Origin: Pisolithus tinctorius
Lineage: Eukaryota > Basidiomycota > Agaricomycetes > Boletales > Pisolithaceae
Assembly (NCBI GenBank): GCA_024663395.1
Contig: JANFAH010000007.1
Location: 558,001-622,000, forward strand
Direction of reading: 5' to 3'
DNA: 64,000 nucleotides
Each line of letters begins with the position of its first letter. Positions within the stretch are counted from its first letter, which is position 1. Below, piece after piece: positions 46,949 through 58,523 of this stretch. Below the pieces are notes generated by a model. It was not told the origin of the DNA. It saw only the letters and a program-made list of their open reading frames with translations, and made no database searches. Made by a program: the position numbers and the translations under genes.

Positions 46949-48383
46949 ATGGATTATTCGAAGTATGACGATATTCTCAGTTACCTCTCTGCTCCGCCCA
47001 TTTCAATGTCCAAGTCGACTACACAGTCTGAATCTGTACGTGGGACTCCCTAGAATCGTTCGTTCTCCCTAACGGTTGCTTTAGGAACTACTGGAGCCGT
47101 TTTCTTACATTGCCTCTTGTCCCAGCAAAGAGATCCGCAGTCAGTTGATAGCTGCGTTTAACGTATGGCTGCAAGTCCCAGCCGATCAACTTGATGTCAT
47201 CACGCGTGTAGTCGGCCTTTTGCACAATGCAAGCCTCCTGTTGGTTTTTATCTTGGTGCCTGTGTGCCTAAGGTTGATAGCGTTCCATTTCTTCCAGCGT
47301 CGATGACATCGAGGATAACTCCGAACTCAGAAGGGGTAGACCTGGTACGTGAAGTGAGAACTTCTTGCCTTCGCCATATTCATAAGGAATGTTATGACCC
47401 CAACAGTTGCCCACAAGATATATGGTATCCCTCAGACGATTAATACAGCGAATTATGTATACTTCCTCGCGTACCACGAACTTTTCAAGATGGATTTGTA
47501 CGGAAGTGTCGCGAATGCCTACGGTGTGGTTAAGCGGCCGAGACTCACTCATCGCCTCACCTTCATCCTGAATGGTTAGCTGGAACCCAAAATCCTCACT
47601 CACATTGCTCAACTTCCTTTTGTAGAAGAACTCTTGGCCCTTCACCGTGGCCAAGGGCGCGAATTACTCTGGCGTGACAGTCTTCGATGCCCAACTGAAG
47701 ACGAATACTTGTCAATGGTGAAAGACAGTGAGTGTTGTTCTTCGAATTTCCGTCAGTGTCCTTAATTTGAAACAGAGACAGGCGGACTCTTGCGCGTAGC
47801 GATACGCCTCATGATGGCGTGTGCAACTGCAAATACGGATGTGTTAGTTCCTCGAAGTTGGATATGAGGTATCCTATTGACCTGACCTCTAGGAATTACA
47901 TCCCTCTCGTCGATCTTGTTGGTATTTATTTCCAGATTCGCGATGATTACATGAACCTCCAGAGCCCCATGGTGCGCATCTTCGAACAACATTAACTTTA
48001 CTGGACTCATCTTCTCTTTGGACAGTACGCAAACAACAAGGGCTTTGCGGAGGATTTGACAGAGGGTAAATTCTCATTCCCGATAGTGCACGGAATCAGA
48101 CAAGATCCAAATGACAGACAAATTATAAGTACGCTCACGTTTTCCCCTCTGGTAGTTAAGTGCTCACTAGTTACTAGGTGTCCTCCAGAAACGACCGAAG
48201 ACCCCAACCTTAAAGCACCACGTTGTTTCTTACCTGAGAGAATCGACACACTCTTTCGATTACAGTCTCGGCGTAATGCAGTCTCTGGAGCGGCAAGCAC
48301 GGGCTGAAGTGGCTAGACTCGGCGGGAATACTCTGCTGGAGGCTATTCTAGACAATTTGAGAGTCGACTGTGTACACAAGTAA
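46949..48383 (+). CDS. geranylgeranyl diphosphate synthase, copy 1
   Basis: Condenses isopentenyl diphosphate onto allylic primers to make C20 GGPP for prenylation, carotenoids or diterpenes. Nine exons give 337 aa: 46949-47035, 47085-47239, 47298-47344, 47407-47574, 47626-47727, 47776-47842, 47893-47971, 48026-48128 and 48178-48383. First Asp-rich motif [20 protein letters not shown], then [36 protein letters not shown], second Asp motif [13 protein letters not shown], and [19 protein letters not shown]. All catalytic residues are intact. A second copy starts 235 bp downstream in the same direction. Compared with that copy it has one extra intron, within the first Asp-motif region. Confidence 0.93.
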
Positions 48384-48618
48384 AGCCGCTTGCTGTCAGG
48401 TAAACAAACACTGAAAGTTAGAGCTATTAGTCCGTCTCTACGATACTCCCCGCGATTCGTCAGCTTGACTTCTCGATATTGATATCTTTCTTCTACTTTT
48501 TGTACGTTGATCGGAAGCTGCGTGCTTTTATGTAGGGTGCCAATGTAATGGGCGGTGGCTGTATCTAACAACGCCTTGTCATCTGCCACATTACACGTGA
48601 AGATATACCTGATGTGAC

Positions 48619-49977
48619 ATGCCTATTTCAACGTTTGAAAACATCCTGTCAACCTTAAGTCAGCCTGTTGAATGCACCCCGGACAGCGAGAAGGTTTTTC
48701 CGCCGTGACTGCTACTTGGCCTTCTGATTTTCTGATATCAATAGGACTTACTTGGCCCATTCACTTATGTTGCGTCGAACCCTGGAAAGGACATTCGTGG
48801 CATGCTGATCGCTGCATTCAATCTATGGCTCAACGTTCCCAAACCCAAGTTGGATATGATTACCAGGGTTATCGACACGGTGCATAACGCATCCCTCATG
48901 TCAGGGTCTTGTCCGCCCAAAGAGCTCCTGTAAGGAGCTGACAACTACCATCTCTACCCAGGCTAGATGACATCGAAGACGATTCTGATTTGCGAAGAGG
49001 GAAACCAGCCGCTCACAAAGTGTATGGTATTCCCCAGACCATCAACTCGGCGAATTACGCATGCTGGCTCGCTTACCAACAACTGGCGTCCATTCGAGAG
49101 GCTCCAACGGAGAGTACGGAAGCCAAAGATCGTCTCCTGTTCCCCGAAACTTTGGATCAAATTTTCAGGGGTACATCGTAGTAGCAGAACCCGACATCAC
49201 TGAACTTAACCATTTGCTTTCAGAGGAACTTTTACACTTACACCGTGGTCAGGGGCTAGATATTATCTGGCGAGACACCTTCAGGTGCCCGACTGAGCAG
49301 GAATACATCCAAATGGCTCGTGGCAGTAAGTAAACGGGCTATGTACTGATCGGTCGTGCTGAATTGCCGTGGCCAAACAGAGGCAAGTAGCGTTCTGCGC
49401 CTTTCAGTCAAGATCATGATGGCGTTTGCAACTACAAATGTTGATGTGTAAGTGCGTCAAGGTATCCATAAAATCACTCACTTCAGTAACGGAAACAGAA
49501 ATTATGTTCCTTTAGTCGATCTGTTCGGCATCTACGGTCAGATCCGGGATGACTACATGAACTTGCAGAGCCAAGAGGTTAGAGTCAGGGTATACTTTTG
49601 CTTCGAGCTGTGATTAATGTGATACTTTTTCAAGTACACGAACACCAAAGGCCTTGCGGACGACATATCGGAGGGAAAGTTCTCATTCCCTGTTATCCAC
49701 AGCATTCGGGAAAATCCCGAAAATACTTTGATATTGGGTACCACCATTGATCAGTACTTTAGCTGCGAGCATTCAACGGATTGCAGATATTCTCAAGCAG
49801 AGACCAAAGACATCGACTTTGAAGCACCAAGCAATTGCATATCTCAAGGATACTACCCACTCCTTCGACTACACTTTATGTGTGATGCGATCTTTGGAGA
49901 AACACATTCAGGAAGAAACGGCCAGGCTTGGAGGAAACCCAATACTAAAGACGTTACTGGAAAGATTACACCAATGA
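48619..49977 (+). CDS. geranylgeranyl diphosphate synthase, copy 2
   Basis: Paralogue of the upstream gene. Eight exons give 326 aa: 48619-48693, 48745-48899, 48962-49170, 49224-49325, 49381-49447, 49499-49577, 49635-49737 and 49787-49977. Motifs: [71 protein letters not shown] and [19 protein letters not shown]. Both Asp-rich motifs and the RG pair are complete. Compared with copy 1 it lacks the intron after the RRG(K/R)P region and has replaced the usual YVYFLAY helix by [10 protein letters not shown]. The proteins are clearly diverged, so the duplication is not recent. Confidence 0.93.
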
Positions 49978-50108
49978 CGCTGTACACACCCAAATGGCAG
50001 ATCCACTTGTTTGTTATTCCTGGTTTCTCAGAGATGGTATACGTACTGCTGTCATATGGCTTGTTTGATAGGAGATAGCTTTCGTACTTGATTGGCAATA
50101 AATGTAGA

Positions 50109-50995
50109 CTAGTCTGAACCTTGCTCCCCGTCGTTGTCGTCATCGCCGAAGAATTCATCTCCGGAGACGTCTTCGCTCCGCTTTGGAACCTTCTGTGAGG
50201 AACCCTCACCATGGGATGCTACATTTACATCATCCCGTTCGTGTCGCAAGCGAGACCGTCTGCCCGTCACCGAATTGTCCTGTTCGTTTTCGGGTTCCAG
50301 GCTGAGTTCGCCCCGTTCCATTTGCGAACGAATCAGTTTTCGTATTCTGGACCGCTCATCGTCATCGTCAAAGGTGACCGTTGTTAGTGAAGCGTTTGGC
50401 TTGCGGACCTCAGGGGGGAATAACGATATATATTTCTTTATCGGTGGGTAGTGCTAGGCGGAGCATCAGGATTAGAGACAGTTCGCCGAAGGCCAAATAG
50501 GTAATACCAGGATATAGTTCAGGTCCACCCTGAGATCAGACAGTGTCAGTTCTAGCCGCGCTTTTTCCTCCCCCTCAGCAGTTGCCAGATTTCTTTTCAC
50601 CTGCTTTATTTTCCGGGTGACTTTCTGACGCTCTTCGCAGGGCATAAGCGCGAAGTATAACAGAATGCGACACACACACCGAAAAACTTGACTTTGTGAT
50701 ACCTAGATGCCATGGCACGCAATTTGCGTGCATTCTGAGCGTTGACGAGGTCTGCCTCAAGGGCCCTCACCCTTCGTTCTGTTTCAACTCGAACGTTGGC
50801 CGCCAAGCTTTCCTTGCTAAGAAGTCTTTTGGCCTGTCTGAGTGACGACTTAATCTTCTGTACGCCAGGGAGAGCATCCTCTGGCTCTGTGCGTCGCTTC
50901 TTTTTGGGGTACGGATGGGATACAGCTTTCTTTTTGGACTTCCCTCCCAAATCGGACGTGTCTTTGCTTGCTTGCTTTGCTCTCGAAGGTGCCAT
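50109..50995 (-). CDS. EFG1: rRNA-processing protein EFG1
   Basis: Nucleolar factor for early 18S rRNA processing. Three exons, 50680-50995, 50508-50632 and 50109-50453, give 261 aa. The family core is long helices: LPGVQKIKSSLRQAKRLLSK, RVETERRVRALEADLVNAQ, ASRYHKVKFFERQKVTRKIK and the strand-turn NYILHYPPIKKYISLFPPEV. The N-terminus is Lys-rich (KKKAVSHPYPKKKRR), fitting nucleolar targeting, and the C-terminus is acidic (DEFFGDDDNDGEQGSD). It is divergent from ELP1 with 132 bp between the start codons, so the two likely share a promoter. Confidence 0.9.
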
Positions 50996-51042
50996 GGCAG
51001 TGTGAGTCGTACTACGAGAATGACCAAGGCGAGTAACCCATA

Positions 51043-51060
51043 GGTTAAGGTTAGGGTTAG
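51043..51060. promoter_or_regulatory. telomere-repeat-like box in EFG1/ELP1 divergent promoter
   Basis: ggttaaggttagggttag is three TTA(A/G)GG units within the 132-bp spacer. In several fungi and plants such boxes sit before ribosome-biogenesis genes and bind Myb-type telomere-repeat factors. EFG1 belongs to that class. Function here is inferred. Confidence 0.45.
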
Positions 51061-51127
51061 ATTCGTTGTGATGATATGATGATCATAAGAATCAGACAAG
51101 GTTTATTCAGATCCACGCAGCTTCATC

Positions 51128-54100
51128 ATGCGGAATATTTCGCAGGACTCAGTCCAAATAGTCACCTTGAGGACGGAAGACGTGGAACGGGTAACACCCG
51201 ACGGGACAAGCGCAATCATTGCAGCAACTGCGTTCGACGTTGATCGGGGTGTTACGTTTGCTGCCACCACGTGCGAGGGTGAAATTCTCATTTGGAAGAC
51301 GGCTGGGAGACGTCTCCTTCCTCCAGAGGAGTCATCGTTTTGCTTTTGTGGATCATACGCTACGCCAGATCCTCGCATTGTTAGTCTCAGAGTGCTTGCC
51401 GAATCAAGCAGACTAGTGCTAGTGACACGCTCAGGAGACATCATAGTCTGGGAGCTCGGTGATTCCGGTGACTTCAATGTAGGTACTCCCTCTTTTACGA
51501 ATGCCAATCTCTTTAACGACGGCATTCATCGCAGAGCGATGCTGACGTCGTAGGCGCTGTAGAGACCGGAATTCTCGCCGTAAGCTGGGGTCCAGATGAT
51601 GCGTTCGTAGTTCTCGCAACTGGTATGTGTATAAGCATTTCTGTATAGTAAGGCTGACAGCATGGAACATGTAGACGAGAATGTGATATTAATGAATTCA
51701 ATGTTCGATGTGCTCTCAGAGGTGCCTTGGGAAGCTAGCGAGTTTGGTGAAGGTTCGTCCAAGTGTTATTTATTTATTGTACCAATCCATATCACAATCT
51801 CAAATAGATGCGCCTATCAACGTTGGCTGGGGTTCCAAAGCCACCCAATTCTATGGCTCAGTTGGGCGTGCACACCTCAAAACTCCAGAGAAAACAAATG
51901 ATCAACAGGAAAGCGTCGATGACGACAACTTGCCGCGCATCACATGGCGTGGTGATGGTGCTTACTTTGCCGTTTCCACGCGTTCTTCCAGGCCCCTGTC
52001 ACCGCGTGTCGTGAGAGTATACTCACATGAAGGTCGTCTCCAATCCACGTCGGAACCAGTGCCCGGTCTAGAAGCCAACGTTGCTTGGAGACCAAACGGA
52101 AGTTTAATAGCTTCCACGCAATTTGACGTCCGTTCAGGGCCTCAGGACACTCATATGAACGGAAATCACTATGTTGTTTTCTTTGAGCGGAACGGCCTTC
52201 GTCATGGCGAATTTGGTTTACGGCGTCCGTTGACTAATAACGCATCCTTTTACAGAGTAAAGGATCTACTATGGTCTCCAGACTCAGCTATTCTCGCGGT
52301 GTGGATAGAGCACACCGAAGGTGATACGGTGCAATTGTGGACGAGCAGCAATTATCACTGGAAAGTATTGTTAAAGGTTGTCGTCGTTCTGGCATTAGAT
52401 GACGAACTTAACAGGTACTTAAAACAAGAGATATATCCGCAAAGTGCTAGTCGTTTCACAACTGTTGCATGGCACCCCGAGCATTCATCGGAGCTCGTCT
52501 TGACAACGTCCTGTAGGTTGTCAAGGTTCCCGGACATTCTCGTACGCTCACCATGATTTAGCACGGCTGATTGTCCGAAGATTTGTATGGGAGACTTGTG
52601 CTGGTGCAAATGATACAGGTTGCGTGGGTGTCGTTGACGGAGGTAATTGCGAATTGCCATTTATCGAACTATTTCATGAACTTCTACATGTAGATCATAT
52701 ACTACTCACGCCCTTCCGAACACAAAATGTGCCTCCACCAATGTCATCTCATCAACTACCTGTCCGCATCCAACATACCGCTGGCGATATTAACCCTTCG
52801 TTTTTGCGAAGCACTCCTTCTCACGTATCACTTTCGTCCATCAATGATATCCTTGGTGCTGTGTGGGGGGATGGCCGTGTTATTGTATGGTCTCTACATA
52901 CCCGCATTGGGCCGGGAACAGGGAAAGTGATGGATCCTATTTTATTGTGGACAAAAGACTTAGGTCATGAAGACGTATTGTGGAGGCAAGTGCAAGTCTC
53001 GGTCTTGGCCGCCGATGCCAAGGAAAGGATCCTACAAGTAGCGATACTCGGTTCCACGGAGCAGAGTCCCGACCTAGTGAATATTCACGAAGTTCGACTT
53101 TCCCCTACGGAAGAGCAAGTCCGAATAGGCGAGACCTGTTGGACAGCCAAGCTTTCCGGCAAGGATGGCCGCCTGATGCCAGACTTAGAATCGTTGAGAT
53201 CGTTCTGGCAGTCTCGTGAGGGAGAAATCTTTAGAGGTCAGTTCCAACGTAGACTTTCATGTTTTCTTTAAACATGTTTTCCAGTGGATTCCACCGAAGA
53301 AGCAAAATCATCACTTTGCAATTTCCCCGAATTTTGCTTTTCGGGGGTGAGTTTTCTCGTCCAAGCACGGCGCCTTTTTGTTGGTTTGTCAAGCTCTGGA
53401 AAACTCTACTGCACGACGGAGGGCTCGAAACCGGCAGAACTCACTGATAGTGCGAATTCATTTACAGTGGCTTCTGGTTTCGTTGTGTCCACTACAAACA
53501 CTCATGAGGTTCACTTCGCTCCAGTAGCGATGTTGGTTGATCATCTCATCAATCGGTCACTGGAAGAGGATGGCCCCTTAACATCCAATCAGGTTGCTGC
53601 GGACACTTGGGAGAAACGCCGTGTCGAGCGCGGTTCAAGAATTGTAACTGTCGTGCCGGGCACGATGAGCCTTGTACTACAAATGCCGAGGGGTAATTTA
53701 GAAACCATCAGCCCTCGTCCTTTGGTGATGGAAGCTGTGAAGAATGACCTCGACGCGTTGGAGAGTCCGTCACTTCTTGTCTGTCGATATACTAAATGGG
53801 TTTGATAGGGGTCGTTGGCAAAAAGGGTTCCTGGCTTGCCGCAAGCATCGAATAAACCTGAGCGTCATTGTTGAACACAATGAAGAAGCATTCATGGCTG
53901 GCATATCCCGGTTCATCGAACAAATCGAAGAAGTAGATTACATCAACTTATTCTTGACAAGTATTGGGTGTGTATCTCGAGTGCCCTCTCATTCTGACGA
54001 TCGCTCACGTTACTGATAGGCAAAGTGAACTTTCAGCGAAAACCATATCCGATGTGTGCGATGCCGTTCGACTTGAATTACAGACGAAAGACCTCCGCAA

Positions 54101-56143
54101 ATATGTCAACTCGATTCTAACGGCATATGTGGTTAAGACCCCGCCGGACTACGAAAGCGGGTTAACATTACTACTGCAGCTGCGAGGCACGTACTGTTAC
54201 TACCGTTCCTCTACTGAAACAACTAGACGCCTCTATCTTAAAGATTTGCAGCCGGAACGGGTGGAGGATGCAGTAAAATATATAATTTTCCTTGTGGACG
54301 CCGACAAGTTGTTTGACACTGCGCTGGGGATGTATGACTTCTCCCTTGTGCTTCTGGTTGCCCAGCACGCTCAGAAAGTGTGTATTTTCTTTTTGAAAGA
54401 ACAGACGTACCGAATATGTATAATGCAGGACCCAAGGGAATATCTTCCCTTCCTTCGAGAATTGAGGGCACTTCCTCCGCACTATCAACGTTTCAGGATC
54501 GATGATTATCTACGAAGATATAAAAAAGCACTGCGGAACCTTCACCTTGCTGGTCAGCATGACATAGCTGGACACCATACAGCAACTCACAGCATTTAGG
54601 TCCCACTTACTTCCAGGAAGCGCTCGATTACATCGAACGCCACCAGCTGTATGAAGCTGGCCTTGAGATTTGGAAGGCCACGGAACAATATCGTGTAAGC
54701 AGTTCTTGGACTCCTCACGCGAACTCCATTTAGTGAGTTCTGAAGGTGGTACTTGGCGTATATGGTAGCTGGCTCTTCGAAAGGCGGGATTACAGACAGG
54801 CAGCTCTGGGTAGGTAGATCATACTACCCGCCAGTACCACCTTATCTCTTTCGGCAGTGTTCGTCGAGGCCTCTGATCTTCGAAAAGCAATGGTAGCGCA
54901 TGAGAGGGCCTTGGAATGGCAAGAGCTCTTTCAGTTGTCCACAAGGGAAGTGGTCCCGGAAGATGAGGTAAAAGAAATTGCATACCGCATCGCTGGTTGG
55001 TTGTTTTTGTTCTTCCTTGAGCTGAAATGGTTGCTCGAGCACTTACTATAGGAGAGTTGTCGTCGAAGAAGCGGTATCCTGAGGCCGCAAGAGTTTTCAT
55101 TGACTACGCAGGCGATAACCGTCAAGCAGTCACAGCGCTTGTGCAAGGTAACGAAATTTCAGAAGCTCGAAGGATTGTAAGAGCTTGTTGTATTTGTGCA
55201 TCAACTCTCCGTTCACGGCCTAATAGGTTTCCTTGCACGGCCCGCTAGAACTGCTTCAGGAAGTAATCCTGCCTGGGGCACTGGACATAAAAGCCCAGCT
55301 CACGGAAGAGTTGAACGAGATGCGAGAACAGCTACACAAACAGCTCGCTCGTCTCAGGGAGCTCCGCATTAGAAAGGTCCAAGAACCTGGTAAACTTTCC
55401 TTGCGCAGTGCCTCGTTCTTGAACCTTGCTTATAATTGTTCGCTCTGTGTAGATACTTTCTACGGAACAGAACAAGTTAACATGCAGAACATCGATGTAA
55501 TGACGGATATCTCAATGGCGCCGACTGCCTTTACGAGATACACTGCAGCCCCCACCACAACATCGAAAGTTTCCAAGTGAGCGGAAAGCAACGTATTATA
55601 ATTCCGCGTTGACGTTGGTGGTTCATGTGTTTTGCAGACGTAGCTCCAAAACGAAACGAAAGATGGAACGTAAGGTTGGGTCAGGGCGGAAGGGCACCGT
55701 GGATGAGGAAGAGTATATACTGAAGTCGGTCACCAAATTGGTCGCCCGTTGTGGTGTTACGCAAGGTGAGATGCTACGCCTGTTCATGCCATCCTTGCCG
55801 ATATGACAACATGATCTTAGTTGAGGTACAGAAGTTGCTGCCGCACCTTCTCCACTTCTCAGAACTTCATCGATCGGAGGCTTGTGTTGTTCAACAAGAT
55901 ATGGAATTTTTCGAAAGGGAATTGCGGGACTCTATTGAAGAGATATGGCAGTCACCATCAACCACAGAAAACCCAGCTCAAGACTCTTGGGCAAAACGAA
56001 TGTTAGCCAGGGAAAAAGAGCGGTTGGTGGACCCACTAGAACGTGTGTCGAAGCCTGTGATGGAAAGCAGTGATTGGGGGATTGGGTTGCTGCGTACCAA
56101 GACCAACGTCCTAAAGACCGCTGGTCCGCTGGGATACCAGTAA
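51128..56143 (+). CDS. ELP1: Elongator complex subunit 1 (ELP1/IKI3)
   Basis: Scaffold of Elongator, which modifies wobble uridines of cytosolic tRNAs. Nineteen exons give 1369 aa, the usual length. The N-terminal WD40 propellers show as IIAATAFDVDRGVTFAATT, GEILIWKTAGRRLL, VLLTRSGD-like repeats, ITWRGDGAYFAVST and KDLLWSPDSAILAVWIEH. The C-terminal solenoid includes GFLACRKHRINLSVIVEH, YINLFLTSIG, VKYIIFLVDADKLFDTALG, DPREYLPFLRELRAL and ALDYIERHQLYEAGLEIWK. It ends with the conserved VEVQKLLPHLLHFSELH region. The intron at 53769-53808 is only 40 nt, with a TACTAA branch. The intron at 54187-54243 uses a GC donor. One junction near 52370 could also be read through in frame. Confidence 0.93.
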
Positions 56144-56460
56144 AATTGCGGCCAGGCGCGCGCATACAAAATTTATTTTAGGCGTCCAAAGCAAAATTAT
56201 TATACAGATTGGCAGAGCTTTACAGAAAACAGAAGGGTCGATATATGAGTGCGAATGCACAGCAGATGAAGTATGATATGGTGGTTTGATGGTAATGAAT
56301 GTGAGCAAAGCAGCAGTTGACATGGTGTACATGAGGCACCCGGAACCTTGCGAAATTTAAGGAGATGTGATGTCGAACGCAGAAAACAGAACAGCAAGAT
56401 CTAGAAAGCACTATCAAGCAGAATTATAGGGATCGTCGGTGTCGTCGATGTCGTCGATGT
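56144..56460. other. 3' intergenic region between convergent genes
   Basis: AT-richer spacer; it holds a run of gtcgtcgatgtcgtcgatgt near 56440, close to the stop of the minus-strand gene. No gene seen. Confidence 0.45.
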
Positions 56461-58523
56461 CTAGGTGGAAAATGTTAGTAATGGATAGAAGTCTTTGATC
56501 CTGCTCACCAATCGGCGACCTGAAACGTCGGATCTTTTAAGGGGCAGTGAGAAGGTAGCCGATGCAAAATAAAGGAGACGCACATAAGGATCCAAACCAA
56601 GCGAATGACCGTCAGAATGCGGTCTCACTAGGCGATTTGAACGATGATCGAAAACATAACGCGCTGGAGACGGTGACTCGTCCGTGCAAGGCGTAGGAAC
56701 ACCATGAGAGTCCCAAACTCGCACGCGTACGTGGCCATCGTCTGAGTGAGGACGGCTAGCATCTGCCGGTCCCTCCGCGTCATAATCCGGGGACGGTTCG
56801 TGTTCGGAATCAGTCGAGGAGCGCGGAGGTCCCGGGGTACGTTTCTCGGCCACTAGAGGTTCTGGATGGGTACCCTGTTGAAACTCCGCAGGAGGTACAG
56901 TGGATGTCTTTACAGCCACAGGTGTTGTAGGATAGTTAGGAGTGATGGTATAACCAAGTTCTGATATCAAAGAACGAGGGAAAAAGACCTGAAAGCCCAT
57001 CTCATCGCACGACTGCGCACAACGGTAGAATCATGACTCACAAGCAAAGTTATTCCTGACGACACAAAAGAGCCAATGCCTCCTAACATCAAGAGAAAAT
57101 CTGCAAGTTCCGTTTGAGCAAAACGCAGTCTCCTGGACCAAAATCATCATACCTGACCAAAATCTAAAGTCGAGATCAACACTTAAATTATCTATGCAAG
57201 ACGAGAAAAATATGCACGCACGGACTCATGTTTATAGGGTGGGACCCTTGAACCCCATCAATTCCTAGTACTAACAGTGGAATAGAGAAAACAAATCGAA
57301 ATGCAATACGGCCACACTGTACCTTGTGAGCACGTTGAAGAAAGAAATAAGAACGGTGCTTACATTCAACTGGTAGGAATATACGAGTCGGACGATGATA
57401 TTGGGTGCTGCGCCGTCGTCCTTTACCTTGCGAATGAAAGCCGGAAATCGGAAAAGGACAAAAAGAAAACCAAGGGTTTCGCATGTTGAGACGGACGACC
57501 CTACCAAGAGTATCCACGCTAGGCACTGATATAGCTGTGAGCACGAGGTTGACAGAAACTAGGACGAAATACAACTTACGGTGTCAAGCTGCTTCCTTGC
57601 AACAAGGGCAGTCACTGGCATTCCAAGGATGGCGACCATAGAACCTGAGGATCACCACTTTTAAGTACCTCTTCGCAATGAGCGACAAGTATGTTATTAC
57701 CCCAAAGCCAAAGCTTAAATTCCCAGCTGTCGAACCACACCCGTGACCTGGGTCCCTGGTTTTGGAGGAACAGCCAGAAGGTCAGCTCTTCGGGAAGATT
57801 TGAGTTTGTGCAGGGAGCAGATAAATATCGTATTAACTTGCCTTCCAGATGGGTGATGCTAATAGAATTAGTTTAGAGAAGGGACATACGAAGATTAAAA
57901 GTATACTCACTGTTCACATGCCCATGCTATAGTGAATACAAAGAGCAACGGTAACACCCATTTCTTGTGAGCGGGGGAATAGAGTTCGAGGGGTGTCGAA
58001 GTCACTAGGAAACCTTGTACGTTGGAAGAAAATCAATGGTAAGATAACGACTTACCTTCGCCGTTAAACAGGATAATGTCACCTACAAGCCACGTCAGAA
58101 CGCTGAGGTAAATATTGTACCGAACGACTGAAGGGTCACCTTCTTTAAATTTGAGCAATGTGAACGCGGCACCGAAGATGACGAGCAACGTGAGCGATGT
58201 TATGTACGTGTACTGCGCAAGGTATAACGCCTCAGCAGACCCCCAGTAAAACGGGCACTAAACGCACTGTCATCACCCGCTTGAAAGCCCCCGGACGTCT
58301 GTTCGCCTGACTCCATCTCACACACTTGAACCTATCGTAGTTCCACAGGTGAAAGATAAGAAAGCAGTAGAACTGAGTCGTCGGATGGTATCGGTTGTAT
58401 CGAGTTGACGCAGGAAATATGAGATTGCTTCTTGATTTTGGGATACGTAGTACAAAACATATTGCTCACCAAGCATGCCAAGATGGACCACAGCAGGAAC
58501 GCCGTTGGCGATCCACCGGCCAT
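56461..58523 (-). CDS. multi-pass membrane protein, about seven helices
   Basis: Starts at ATG 58523 (exon 58470-58523, MAGGSPTAFLLWSILACL) and runs through about ten small exons to 56461. Helical segments are visible in order: CFLIFHLWNYDRFKC, YITSLTLLVIFGAAFTLL, IYLSVLTWLVGDIILF, KWVLPLLFVFTIAWACE, SMVAILGMPVTALVA, CLAWILLVGSS..GFLFVLF, RFVFSIPLLVLGI and FLLMLGGIGSFVSSGITLL. The last exon (VFFPRSLISELGYT onwards) is a 170-residue cytosolic tail rich in Pro, Ser and His. The layout fits the seven-helix proteins of unknown role that are frequent in Agaricomycetes. Internal exon borders are partly provisional; the intron at 57788-57841 has a GC donor. Confidence 0.7.

Noticed and set aside
46949..48383. 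First GGPP synthase as a pseudogene because no long frame exists
   Set aside because: All nine exons join in phase and both Asp-rich motifs are intact.
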